Under the pieces are notes generated by a model. It ran no database searches and was not told where the DNA came from. It was given only the letters and a program-made list of their open reading frames with translations. From NCBI GenBank assembly GCA_023053545.1, contig JAKZAN010000004.1, forward strand, positions 3,472,001-3,536,000: a stretch of 64,000 bases of DNA. Reading direction: 5' to 3'. Position 1 is the stretch's first letter. Each line of letters begins with the position of its first letter. This DNA comes from Lepidurus packardi (taxonomy: Eukaryota > Arthropoda > Branchiopoda > Notostraca > Triopsidae). A program made the translations under genes and the position numbers. Positions 35,698-47,300 of the stretch are shown here, in pieces.

Positions 35698-38600
35698 TTT
35701 TGTATTATATTTGTTAGGTGTGGTGATTTTGTGGTGGTTATTGCTACTTTAAGTTATTCACATAACAACGGAACTTGTGGAATTTGTCAAACAACGGATT
35801 CAAAAATTTAAAAGAATTCCCCCAGTGGTTTCAACATTGTGCTCATAAGGATTTAACAAAATTAGCGAGGCCCACTATATCGATTATTTACACCTTTAAT
35901 CAAGTATTACTCTTTTTAATGTTTTACATATGATTGAAACGCAAGAAATCATGTTTGATCCCTTGTTGGCCTGTTTATCTACCCAGTAGCTCTCTCTCTA
36001 TTCGACTGTTCTCTTGCTTGGTGTATGATGGTGGTTGAAAAAGGCTTACGGAATCTTTTCTTTGGTTTTGTTTGCCCAGCAACTCATGCACCCAACTAAT
36101 ATTCCAGGTGCACTGATTGGAAGCAGACACGCCAAGCCAACGCAAAGGAACAACCTTTCATCAGTTGGCACTTGGGGGGAAGAGATAAAAACCTCCACGC
36201 TCTGTTGCTGCTTCCAAAAGCCGCACTCACTAACCCACACAAGCATCTCTTCAATATGCATAGATGCATTATCAAGGAAATTCTATACTATAGATTCCTT
36301 TTGCCCTTTTCCTTCGCCTCATCCTCCAATCCACACTCTTCTTCTCTTTAGACTCTTCTTAAGTTGTGTCCATGTGTTATGTGTTTTATATACATAAATA
36401 TCCAAGCAAAAAAAACAGGTGAGCACAAACAAAATATACTACTCGTGGAATTTATAGGAGCCAGTTGCGGACTCCCTGATGCTTGACAGAATTTTTCGGC
36501 TGATGGTTGAAATATTAGCTCATTGTCGTGTACACGAAACGAATCTTGCACAACGTATGTAAATAGTGTACGGTAAAATTTTTCATACCTTTTACCCCGC
36601 TCACTCCTCAGCCTCATTTACATACACCCATTTGCATAGTTACCATCACCTTGAAAATCGCTTATTTCGACTTCCAGTTGGAAGCAGACATCACCGTCTG
36701 CGGTTCAATGTGTTGAAGAGCTAGAAGGCGTGGCCAAAAAGGTCTGAGCCCTTGTAGAAACTAACGCCTCCCAGTAACCTGTAGTACTTGCTCCTCTATA
36801 ACACTGCAAACCCATGCTACAACTTCGGTAAATGGGATAAAAAATATGTAACTCTGGAAACTGACTTAAAATTTTGAATTGATATTATCGAATTATCTGA
36901 AGTATTCTCTAACGTTCTGTTCAGTGATTCGCGAAGACTTTTTTGTTTCCAATTCTAACAAAACGCAAATGAAAAAAAACTTAAAACAAACCAGCGTACC
37001 ATTAAAGGGGCGTGACAAAGCATCACACCCACCCCAACGAAAAATTCTTCCACGAAATGCGACCGATTTGAAAACCACGACCCATGACAACCCCAGAGAA
37101 CGGCCCCATAACTGAATTTCTGCCGATCAAATTTCTTCTTAGGTTTCCTACATTTCTTCAATTTTTTCTTGAAATTTCTTCTTAAATTTCTTCTTACATT
37201 TCTTACATTTTTTTCGAAATATGACTATACGACGGTACGCATGCATGTACAGTACGTGTATTTCATGTACCGTAGACGCCTCTACACGAAATCAGAACAA
37301 AGATCAACGCAAGTTCGAAGTTGCACCTCCAAAACCATGTTGCATGATACTGTTACGTATCGGTATCCGTATACCCCACGAAACCCCTAATTTATGTACA
37401 ATGAATCAAGGAGAAGGTAATCAGTCTTGTCAGACTATTTTTGCCAAAGCAATAAGATTGGATATCAATTTTCCATCAAAGTTTCACAATGCAAACCCTC
37501 AAAGCTTGTATATCTAGCTTTTCATTCAGTAAAAAGAATTTTAAACCGCCATAGAACACGAGTTCTTTTCACTTCTCACCAAAGAGAACCTGATTTTCTA
37601 GCTTTGGAGATACTGTACATCAAAGAGAGCCTATATACAATTTCGGAAGATGAATCTAAGATCTCATCGGTCGACTCATCCATCAAATGGCTCTTCAGGA
37701 AAGATGACAATAGACTTGGGTCAATCTCAATCGCGATGGATGTTCATTCTATCGCTCATAAGACCCCTTGGAAGCATATATCAGACATTTGCATACATTA
37801 CATACTCTTATACAAGGCCAATACATACGACCCTTGCAATTACTAGTCAATGTCGCAACCTCGCAAGGCTAGAGTTGGAAAATATAAACACGAGTAATTC
37901 AGAACCCATGCAATGGCATGCATATTGCCTTGTAAACAACCTAAGCACGACTTGTAATACCGAGCGTTTAATTTTTATAGCATCATTAAAGTATCGTCCC
38001 ACCCGCCATCTTCCCTTCATCACATTTTTTATTAACAAACTGAGAACCAAATAACCTCGTGCGTGATTGTCAATACAGCCAATATCGTCAATATCCTAGA
38101 AACGATGAAAGAACTCAACTAATCAAAAGAACTTCACCTTTGCTTATACTGTGCGGTCGAATATATCAAAACTCTAATTGAAAAACAAAAAACAAATACA
38201 GTATCAAATCAAAGCTAAAAAAGTAATGTTGGGTTATATTCTGTTCGATAACTTTTATAAACTATATAAATGACCTCCTAACATACAAGTCAGAAAAGCC
38301 ATAATCCCCGAAGCAGAGTAATCTAACAGTAAGTAGACGCTCATGGCTCATGGCCTCCTCGTGAATTTGCAAGTCATTCTTCCCTCAAAACTCCAAGTTG
38401 GAAGAAGAACAAGTGAGGAGTTATGGTCTGTAGAAAAACCAGCCACGCGACTTTTAATGCTACGTCATTATTTATACAGTGCACATCAAGCCCCTTGTAC
38501 CAAGTCCAACAAGGTGCCACATAACAACACACGCGTCTTTACAAACCCATTAGCCATTTCTCAAACTGACTCGACTCTGCTGCTCGCCTCATGCTGATAC

Positions 38601-39311
38601 GCTGCCTTTGCGCTCTTCAAAAAGCTTCACGACCATCACCATCACAATAAACAGCTTTTATACTACTCTTGTTTTACGTGACTGAAATTTCCGAGAATTA
38701 TAAATTCGGTCGTTGCCGTAAGTTCTTGTCTCTTTTAGCTTTCATAATGAAGTGTTTCCTTTAGCTCAACTAAAGCAGCCACGTCGGTTTTGACATTCAA
38801 GTCTGAAAGTTTGCATTTTTTTTTTTGGGGGGGGGGGACCTTGCCTAGTATACTTTAACTGACAATTTCAGGAGATTACACGGTAACAATTTATAACCCC
38901 GTTTTAGATAAGAAGGGTGTTGATAGATTTTCGTGGCTGACGTCATGCGACTTTTCCAGTTCCGGTTCACTAAGCAAGAGTACCATCACGACCTGTTTAA
39001 ACATAAGGAACTTTCCTCCAATTTCAATTAGGTTTTAGGGGCATTGCTCCGTTTCGGGAATACTCTGGTTGAATGGTGACTTCGCGTGCAGTATTTCACA
39101 GCAAAGATGTACTTTGCACGATGTTCTTTGAACGATTCCGCCAAGTGCTTCGTTCGTATTGTAGTTAGAATAAAGGAAAACTCTATTAGAAAAAAGGGCA
39201 ATAAAAGGTAAACAGACCGGACTCATTCTGTTACCCCGGGTTGCATCGCAAAAGAGAAAGAAACATTACATTTAATATGGGAAAATTCTTCTAAACGCTT
39301 AAGAAACAGTA
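35698..39311. other. Gene-free stretch
   Basis: No supported gene. Overlapping forward frames at 37,221-38,054 (up to 139 codons) show no domain or splice-linked continuation. A degenerate TTTCTTCTTA-type simple repeat lies at about 37,125-37,215, and a T run joined to a G run at about 38,817-38,837. Confidence 0.5.
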
Positions 39312-39503
39312 AGCTGTGTGCTAAAAGTGTACGTGGAAAAGATATCCACCCAATCAAAATGCAAATTTGCCTGTTAGCGCGTTAAAAAAAGAAAAAGCAT
39401 TTCATTGTTGACAACTGAAACGGTAACGGGCTACTAAGGGGCGAAGTCACACTCTGATTGGACGGGTTTCCTTCCCTATGCACACTTTTAGCTGGACACT
39501 ACT
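39312..39503. repeat. MITE-like element with imperfect 60-65 bp terminal inverted repeats
   Basis: The left arm (39,312-39,371) reads CTAAAAGTGTACGTGG then CCACCCAATCA. The reverse complement of the right arm (39,438-39,503) reads CTAAAAGTGTGCATAGGG then CCCGTCCAATCA. The arms align along their length with scattered differences. The centre is about 66 bases and non-coding. A related arm occurs at 30-127 in this window, so the family is dispersed. Confidence 0.65.
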
Positions 39504-39647
39504 GTGTGTGCAGTACATAAACCAATAACACTTGTGTTTTGGTTTTGGATCACCGTCCAAAATATCCAACGAGAAATAAATTAATAATAACTTAAAGGCA
39601 CGCTAGAGTGGTCCCATATTTATCACTGTTGAGTCACTAAGAGGTAC

Positions 39648-39763
39648 GCCAGAGTAACGCTACAAGTCCGGATTGTTCCAAGTCGATTTCCTGGGCTTCT
39701 GTAAAGCTCCCGTGAAGTTCTTCACAAGGTCAAGCCGAGACTTGTAGCATTACTCCGGCCTGC
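39648..39763. repeat. Dispersed repeat family A, hairpin copy
   Basis: GCCAGAGTAACGCTACAAGT at 39,648 and CTTGTAGCATTACTCCGGCC at 39,741 are inverted copies of the family A core facing each other. They give an imperfect stem of about 30 bp with a loop of roughly 65 bases. This is the most complete copy seen and suggests the family is a miniature inverted-repeat element. Confidence 0.65.
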
Positions 39764-42700
39764 TCGCGAATGCAGCAAATAAATGCAATAATGAAAATAG
39801 TTCACAGTACCGAACAAATTTGGGATCTTAACCGCAACTCATCGTGCTATGACTAGCTTGATGACACATTTCGCTCAGCCTTCTTTTTGGGCCGGAAAAT
39901 TACTTCGTCGTGGAGTCTAAAGACTATAGAAAATGTACTTTAAATGCTCCCAATGTTTCTTAAAAGTATGTACTTCATTCTAGTGCACTTATGCCGTGTT
40001 TAGTTGAGCTAATTTAGTCAGAATCTTCAAAAAGGCACCAAAATCATCTGACGGGGAAGCTGATACGGTAAAAAAAAAATTGAGCCAAAAAACGTGCTTT
40101 TGAAAAGCAAACAAACTTCTATTTCTTTCCATACATCGATGCTACACTCTACCGAAAGCTTCGCATTGGCATTCCACGCAAGAGTTATACACGCAGTCGT
40201 TTGCTGCAGCTGCCACGCAATCACGTACGGGGTACATAACCGTTCATACAAGCCCCAAACCTTCTCTATATGGGATAATGCGGAAAGGGAGAGCTAGAAC
40301 CATAGAGAAAGTGAATCATACTAAACCCAACTCCACATATCACATCTATGGAACAAGAGCTACAACCAAACTATCCTGTAATCCAATTTGTACTGCTTCC
40401 CAAACACAATTACTAGCTAAAAGTGGGGAGGGGGTACCAGATTTTTTTTGTCCCTGACCCAGCAAGGAAATACAAATAACGTAAGTATAGATACAAACCA
40501 TGTATATAACTTGATTAATATATAAAGAAGTGTAGTCTATAGGATACCCAAGAAGGCCTTGCTAAGCGTTATCTGACCCCACATTTGCAAACAGTGAGTC
40601 ATAAATAAGCTTTTTTTAACAAAATAAATTCACATTCACCTCTAAAAGTAACAAATCACTTAAAAATTCCATCAAATTGAAAAAAAAGCCAGGTAAGAAT
40701 TTAACTCGCTTGAAGCTTCCTAAACAAGTCCTGCACGCATTTCCCCCCATTTTCTAAGCTTTTTATCTCATCTTGAAGTGCTAAACCAATCATCTAACGG
40801 TCACTCAGCAGGTAAACTAATCTGCCCTAAAGCCTTTTGAATATAGGAAGATGGAACTTACCTGAGCAGAAACGGGAAACCAGCCGCGATAATCTTCAAA
40901 GAATCACTTCTCTCCTTCCTTTCCCCACAACTACACGCGATATGCACCCCCCTGTAACCCCTTGTATAACACATACATTGTTTCTAGGTTAAGATCTTAA
41001 CGCGATTGATATATTATCATCCAAGGCCCCCAAACTAAGAAGTAAGGGAGACCCACTGAATGTTTTCTTCGTCGCTCTTTTACGAATTAGGAGGATTGGT
41101 TAACGTGACAATGTCCAGATAAGGTGTCATGCAGCCTAGTTGACCTCATGAATTTCTGTCCCATGTCTTCTTATTCGCTTCTTCAGAAATTTCCAAAGAA
41201 ATACCCAATGAACCCCCGAATCTAGACTGATCCTGGGAACAGCGCCTAATATAAACTGAAAAGGATTCCAAGCTATGTAAACAAACCCGACCTGAGCGTC
41301 TCCCGAAAGTATTAAAAGTTCAACGAACCTACAAGAATGCGGAATTCTACTGGACACGGAGAAAAGCAGAAAAACTTTTGCCAAACTGGCAATTATTTCC
41401 CCTAGTTGTATGCATAAAACATGGCAGTTTTTGTAGTTTTTTCTCTAGGTACAGGAGGCATAATTACAAGGCGAGTTTCTTCAGGGAAATGAATGCGGCA
41501 AGTACTTAAAAAGGAAGAAAGAAATTTCATATTCATACATGTCCGCACGTGACTGCAGAGGTTAGAACTTGCTAAAAAAGTTGAGAAGAAAAAATCCTGA
41601 AAATCATGGTAGTTTGTGTTTTATGTGGTTTGGAAAAAAAAAGGTTAGGCCATGTAGACGTAGGCAAGACCGCACAAGGTAAAATAAAAAAAGCTATATA
41701 ATTCGTGACGCGCTTAAATTACTCGACCGGACACCGTTCATTATATCCACAAGTTTCCCAGTTTGAGAAGAATCCCCGCTTCTTGACACTTTTGCTGTTC
41801 GCGTACTGCCCGGCTTCGCGGCTCACGGTTTATTCTAGAATGCTGTCAGTGGAATCTACTAATAGAATGTTTTACTGTAACTGTAAAAAATTTAGCAGAA
41901 ATGAATATTCACAAGGTAGATACTATAAAATTGTGTACGCCTGAGATATTAGGACTATTCAACCCAGATTCCACAATTAACTTACTTTTGTTTTAGTAAT
42001 TATAGGTTGAGGTTAACAAGATTAACTTAGGCTATATAGTGTAGACCATAAATAGCCTTAGAACACAATTCGTTTTGAAGTTTGCGTTAGTATAATCATC
42101 GATATTAAATAATGTAACAAAAAAAAGTCATTTCGGTATTAATACAGTTCGCGTCTTGCATGAAAACTCATAAATCTTCCAAGGTTCTTCCACAGGTTGA
42201 AAAACGAGACAAACTGCTTCAAGCTGGCTGTTTCAAATCTTGCACGTTTGAGCTTCGCAATACCCTAGCAAAAAAACAACGAAGTATTAAAAAAGGACAA
42301 AACGAAAACATGAAACGTTCTGCAGCCATCTAAAGGTCGCGTCAATACATCTTACTGGCTGATGGGTGCTGCGGAACTCTTTTGCCTAACATCTTGAATA
42401 ACCACAGCTCTGTCCAGTTGTGTATGTTCTGGAAACCTGAAAAACAAGAGATACAAAAAAGGGGAAAATGGCGTACTCACTATACGTTGTAAGGCAAACG
42501 GTCCCCATAAATCAAATTGCAAGGTAAGATTTGTGCAAGCTGAAACTGCCTCCCTATGCTAATCGCTTAGCCCAGGGTGGCTAATATGTAATACGGTTCA
42601 ATAATAAGCTTGGCTTTTTCTAAAAACGGCGTGTCTCTCTGGGTTCGCTTCCCTCTCGCTCAACATAATCTCTCTATCTTACCTCCATTGGAAAAATCCT

Positions 42701-43102
42701 TACCGATGCGAAGCTCTATAATGACCTATTGAGTCTGGCCCCATAATTCAATGTCTGCTTATTCAAACGTCCCTTTCTCGTTTGTCTTGACCGTTGACCA
42801 CAATCCCAGCAAGCAGCTTATTTGACTAGTTGCATCGATGCTTAATCTGCGTAGTATGAGATGTATAAAAGATCCTTAAACAATAAAAGGAACATTTTCT
42901 CTATAACCAATAGCCCATGCTGGGATCTTGCCCTCTATCTGGTATCTCTCCGTAAAATACAACTACAATAACGTTTGTAGTATATACACATACACGTGCA
43001 AACACCCCCACAAAAAATTGCCTTAAAAATTAAGAGTACAAGTTCTAATTCTTATTTTCTTCTCTTAACCGTGAAAAGAATATATTATAGAATGAACTTT
43101 AG
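39764..43102. other. Gene-free stretch
   Basis: No supported gene. Open frames reach only about 80 codons and show no known domain. AT-rich with no obvious repeat structure. Confidence 0.5.
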
Positions 43103-43376
43103 AAAAAAATCACGTGGCTTTCTGACGTCTGGTATCAGTAGCCGAGAGCTTTATTTACTATTTCGAGCATGGAAATAAATCATAAAAATGGTAACGAACC
43201 ACGCCACGCCGACCACGCCAGTGCTTGGCTGCGACGTCACAACAAAGAATACTGTAGACTACCAAGCATCCATTCAAAACTCAGCATGTGACTTTGATGG
43301 CGAGTGCTCTTTATTTTTCACATAACTAGAAAATGACTATAAAATCCCTTGTTAAACTAATAAAACGTAAGAGATT
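43103..43376 (+). repeat. 275 bp direct repeat, copy 1
   Basis: This unit begins at AATCACGTGGCTTTCTGACG and ends at GTAAGAGATT. It recurs in the same orientation at 43,995-44,270 with many shared blocks, including ACGTCACAACAAAGAATAC, CAGCATGTGACTTTGATGG and CACATAACTAGAAAATGAC. Small indels separate the copies. No reading frame is conserved between them, so this is a repeat rather than a duplicated gene. Confidence 0.8.
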
Positions 43377-43388
43377 GCTCCTGTATAC

Positions 43389-43606
43389 CTTAGCTTATTG
43401 ATGGGAAAGAGTCACAGATGGCACTGATGTTTATTATTGTTTTGTGAAAGCCTTGCGTAAGAAAGTAAAACATAGATAGTTAATTGCCGGCAAAGTTTCT
43501 AAGCTTTTTTTGCTTCTGACAAGTACAACTTGTCACCACAATTTGCTATAGCAGCACAATGTCCCCCATCAAGTCGTCAAACTTTCGGAACAAGATTTCT
43601 CGAAAA
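43389..43606 (-). repeat. Dispersed repeat family B, copy 2 (inverted)
   Basis: Reverse-complement relative of 6931-7154, sharing CTTAGCTTATTGA, AAGCCTTGCGTAAGAAAG, TAGCAGCACAAT and GATTTCTCGAAA. It directly follows direct-repeat copy 1, so it may belong to a larger composite element spanning about 43.1-44.4 kb. Confidence 0.7.
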
Positions 43607-43861
43607 CGGCTTGTCAGATTAGAAATCAATCTAAAATGAAAGATTTCTTTTGTTAGTAGCTGGTGCGCAACCAAAGGACATACTTTTAGGTAACGTATTT
43701 CTGATAGTTGCAAACTTCATTTGCATATTGCTAATTTATTACTCATTGGAAAAAAAGTGTGCATCGGGTGTGCACTAGCTGTTAGCAAGCTCAAGATTAC
43801 GGTCAAAGAACTTTTCCATGAAATGTAATGGTTTTCTCAAAAAGGTGTTGCGAAAATTCGC

Positions 43862-43910
43862 ATGCTAATAGCCTATACCGAGCTAATAAGGTATACGGGA
43901 GCCTTAATAC
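43862..43910 (+). repeat. Possible dispersed fragment with TATACGGGAGCCTTAA
   Basis: The order GCCTATACCGAGCT then TATACGGGAGCCTTAA resembles GCCTATGCCGGGCTT then TCTACGGGAGCCTTAA at 13,495-13,550. A weaker likeness is at 30.97 kb. The match is short, so common ancestry is likely but not certain. Confidence 0.4.
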
Positions 43911-43994
43911 ACAGGTTGTTAATTTGTTTATACTGGCAAATAACATAAGCAAAAATGTTAGAAACTGCAAAATATCAAATTAAATCCACTTTTT

Positions 43995-44270
43995 AAAAAA
44001 TCACGTGGCTTTTTCTGACGTCACCGGCATCAATTTCCATAGTACCCGAGAGCTTTATTTACTGTTTAAAGCACGGGAATAAACAATTTCCATGGTAACA
44101 AGCATCACCATGCCACGTTTGGTTGCAACGTCACAACAAAGAATACTGTAGACTACCAAGCACCCATTCAAACCTCAGCATGTGACTTTGATGGCGATTG
44201 CTCTTTATCTTTCACATAACTAGAAAATGACTATAAAATCCACTGTTAAATTCATAAAACATAAGAGATT
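43995..44270 (+). repeat. 275 bp direct repeat, copy 2, with flanking repeated segment
   Basis: Second copy of the 43,103-43,376 unit. It is bracketed by a further short direct repeat: GCAAATAACATAAGC.AAAATGT at about 43,936 and GCAAATACCATAAGCCAAAA at about 44,301, each followed by TGCAAAAT.TCAAAT and a CACGTG near the end. The pattern suggests tandem or template-switch duplication inside a larger repeat. Confidence 0.75.
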
Positions 44271-44385
44271 ACTATACAGTTTGTTAAATTTGTTGTAAAT
44301 TGCAAATACCATAAGCCAAAATGTACCAGAAATTGCAAAATGTCAAATCCACTTTGAAAAGAAAAAAGTAAAAAAAACACGTGAA

Positions 44386-47300
44386 ATTGCAGTAAGGGCA
44401 AATGATTTCATGTTTAAAGTCAGTATACGAAAATAACGTTAACTTTCCCATAGGAACTTCGAATCCTTGACTGAACTGAGTGTCACCGTCTAATGACGTC
44501 AATTTTTTCTAGACTCTGACGACGTTACGAGCAAAAGGCAAGGGCGAAAGGAAATTGTTAGCTGTCACAGGGAGAAAATTTGCCTCTACGTCTATTCCAT
44601 GGGCGGTCCCGTAAAGAAAAACACAAGTCCACGTCCAACACAGCAGGAGAGCACACAACAGTTGAACAAGGAAAATATGCTAACCACCTTATTGTAATCT
44701 ATTCCAAGAATTTCAACTATTTTTTTCCTTCCATTTTTAATTTCTTTCTTTTTTTTAGTTAAATTTGGCTCCTTTTGGGAGAGATACAAAATATGGTACA
44801 AGTTTTGTTAATGTGATGGGTGGATGGTTTCTCTCGTGTGGGGAAAAAAACAAGGGGGAAAATACGATACCTGGGAGAAGGAAAAAGATTCCGGATAATC
44901 GTTGAACTTTGTTGGTTTTACACGACACTCTCAGTTTGACTTTTTTTTCTTCCCTTTTTGCGTATATCAATAAGGCTTCACTGGGTTTTAATAGAAAGGC
45001 GCTGGCTAACGTGTTCGAAACTAATGGACGAAACCGCAATGCGCTTCTTTATTCAAAAAGAAGGACGAGAAGATACAGTTACAAAACTGCATGGCTTGGA
45101 TAAATAACTTGTGATCAAATTAATGTCTTTCCCCTCCAAGTCTGCATCGAGAAACATCCCACGCTACTCAGGTAACAATAGGATGGAGTACATATCCTTC
45201 TAGACAGTACATTTTATTCGTATTGCATGCTGAAATCTTTCTTTTTGCGTACAATAGTTTGCCTTGAAATACGGAGACAAGCTTGATTATTTCTTTTCTT
45301 TTACGTTTAAGCGTTTTTAATTATATTACGGTCATTAAGCTTCAAGGACAAAATGTCATTTGTATGTTTATAAGTGAAGAAATTTCATAAGTGGTTAGTG
45401 TAGAACCAACACAGTAAAGTCTAATTCAGAAAACTTCCTAGTGAACCCTAAGTAAATGCAAACAAATGGTCTTTCTTAATAAGTATAGTATAAAGAATGT
45501 ACTTGGGACATTCTAATTTAGTCAACTCCACCTTACGCTGAATCGTCCAAATTTAGAACATTCCTCGACAACCGATTTCGTTTACGAGTCATTTTTTGGG
45601 TTAAATTCTTTTATTTATTTATTTTTTTACTCAAAATGCATTCGATCAGAATTGAATAGCAAAGGATTTTTCTATATTCGGCTTATTTCATACAGTTGCC
45701 AATGAATGCCAATTTCCACTTGTTACATCGTAACTATTAATAATTAATTTGTTAGAATATTCGTGAACTTTACAGTTTTAAATGCGTTTGTTAAAAAATT
45801 TAGCATATTTTATTGGCACAAAGGCACCATAATGTTTAACTGTAAGACCATTTCATTTTGTTTAATGCAAAATTCTCTATTTATATTGTAGAAATGCTGT
45901 AATCTGATACAGATGTGTAACTGCAATTTAAAAAGGAAATATTTTATTGGCATCTAAGGTGCAAAAATATTTCGCTATAAAACTGGTAAAAAATTTTTTG
46001 CTGTGTAATATTCAGGGCTGGGGTTTTCTCATCATATGTACAGTACATACGGGATTTTGTTCAAAGTTGTCATCAGTTTCCTCATGCTAACTACCTGCTG
46101 TGGATAAGGTATTATATTCGGGGAATGCAGTAAAATCAATAAAGAAATATTATTTGCTTGAAAAATTACTGTAACCTAAATCTTGGATTTGAACCGGATC
46201 CAATTACTCTTAGTGCCATTACTCTTACTCGTAGAAAAAAATAACAGGTTTTTTAACCCACGACAAAGATAATTCTCCGAAAATAAAATAAAGCTATTTA
46301 AAAAACAAATAAATCATTATGAAATCTGCGTTTTCATGTTACACAAACAAGGTAGCCTCTGAATAAAAAATATACAATTCACCAGAGCTTTAAAAAATGT
46401 ATATGGCCAGGTTTATATAGTTAAAGAAGCTTGAACAGCACACGAAAGCCCAATGCTACAACGATTTATCAAGGTAAATAGGCTTGTCAATGGGGAAGCA
46501 AGCAACAACCGCAATTTATTGGCATCGGACCTTTCAATCTTTCCCTTTTTTTAAGTCAGTCATTCTTACCAATTCTAACCAACTACTTCAATTCCACCCT
46601 CACCCCCCGGTTAGTTAAAACCGTCCTCTAACCCCACGAAAATTGCTATATATTCTCGTTACTCCCCCCAAAAAAACACAAAAGATTTGACTCTCCATTC
46701 AATTTTGTTTATTCTTTTAGGCTGAAAAACAAGCTTATAGTAATATTGACTATATTAAAGTGTATCCAATTAATATACATTAAATTAATTGTAACCTAAT
46801 CTGATACATGAACTGAAGTAATGCCTTGTGACGGTCTTATGACGGGATCGATAATTTTTTTTTAAAGTAATTCTTGTGTTGCAGTGCCTCCTGTTGCTGT
46901 TGTGGGGGTCTCTTGTAATTCCCTTTTTTCTTATTTTTGTACGCTCTACCTGTTGACTCGACTTCGAGGCGGTGGAGAGGACGCCAAGGTCGACCAGTTT
47001 TTTTTTATTTGAATTTCTCTTCTATTTAGCTTCTTTCAACCTTTCTGCTTGTTCTTTTGGCTTCGAACTTTATAAAGCTTCTAAAATTTTTCATGGCGGG
47101 GACACATACATGCTAATTATATTTTCCTCTGCTCCTAATCCAATCCCAAACTCATCATCCTGTCATTCCAAACCTTTCAGACTGTCTCCCTTTAAGCTTA
47201 CTTAAAAACGCAAAAGGTTTTTTTTTCGTGCTTTTACCTCCTTTAAAAAATACTTTCGAGTCAGCCATATATACAGCCACCACTCAATCACTTGAGTAAT

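Noticed and set aside
37221-38054. Overlapping forward frames of 98, 139 and 134 codons
   Set aside because: They overlap in different frames, share no domain and have no splice-linked continuation; expected by chance in a window this size.
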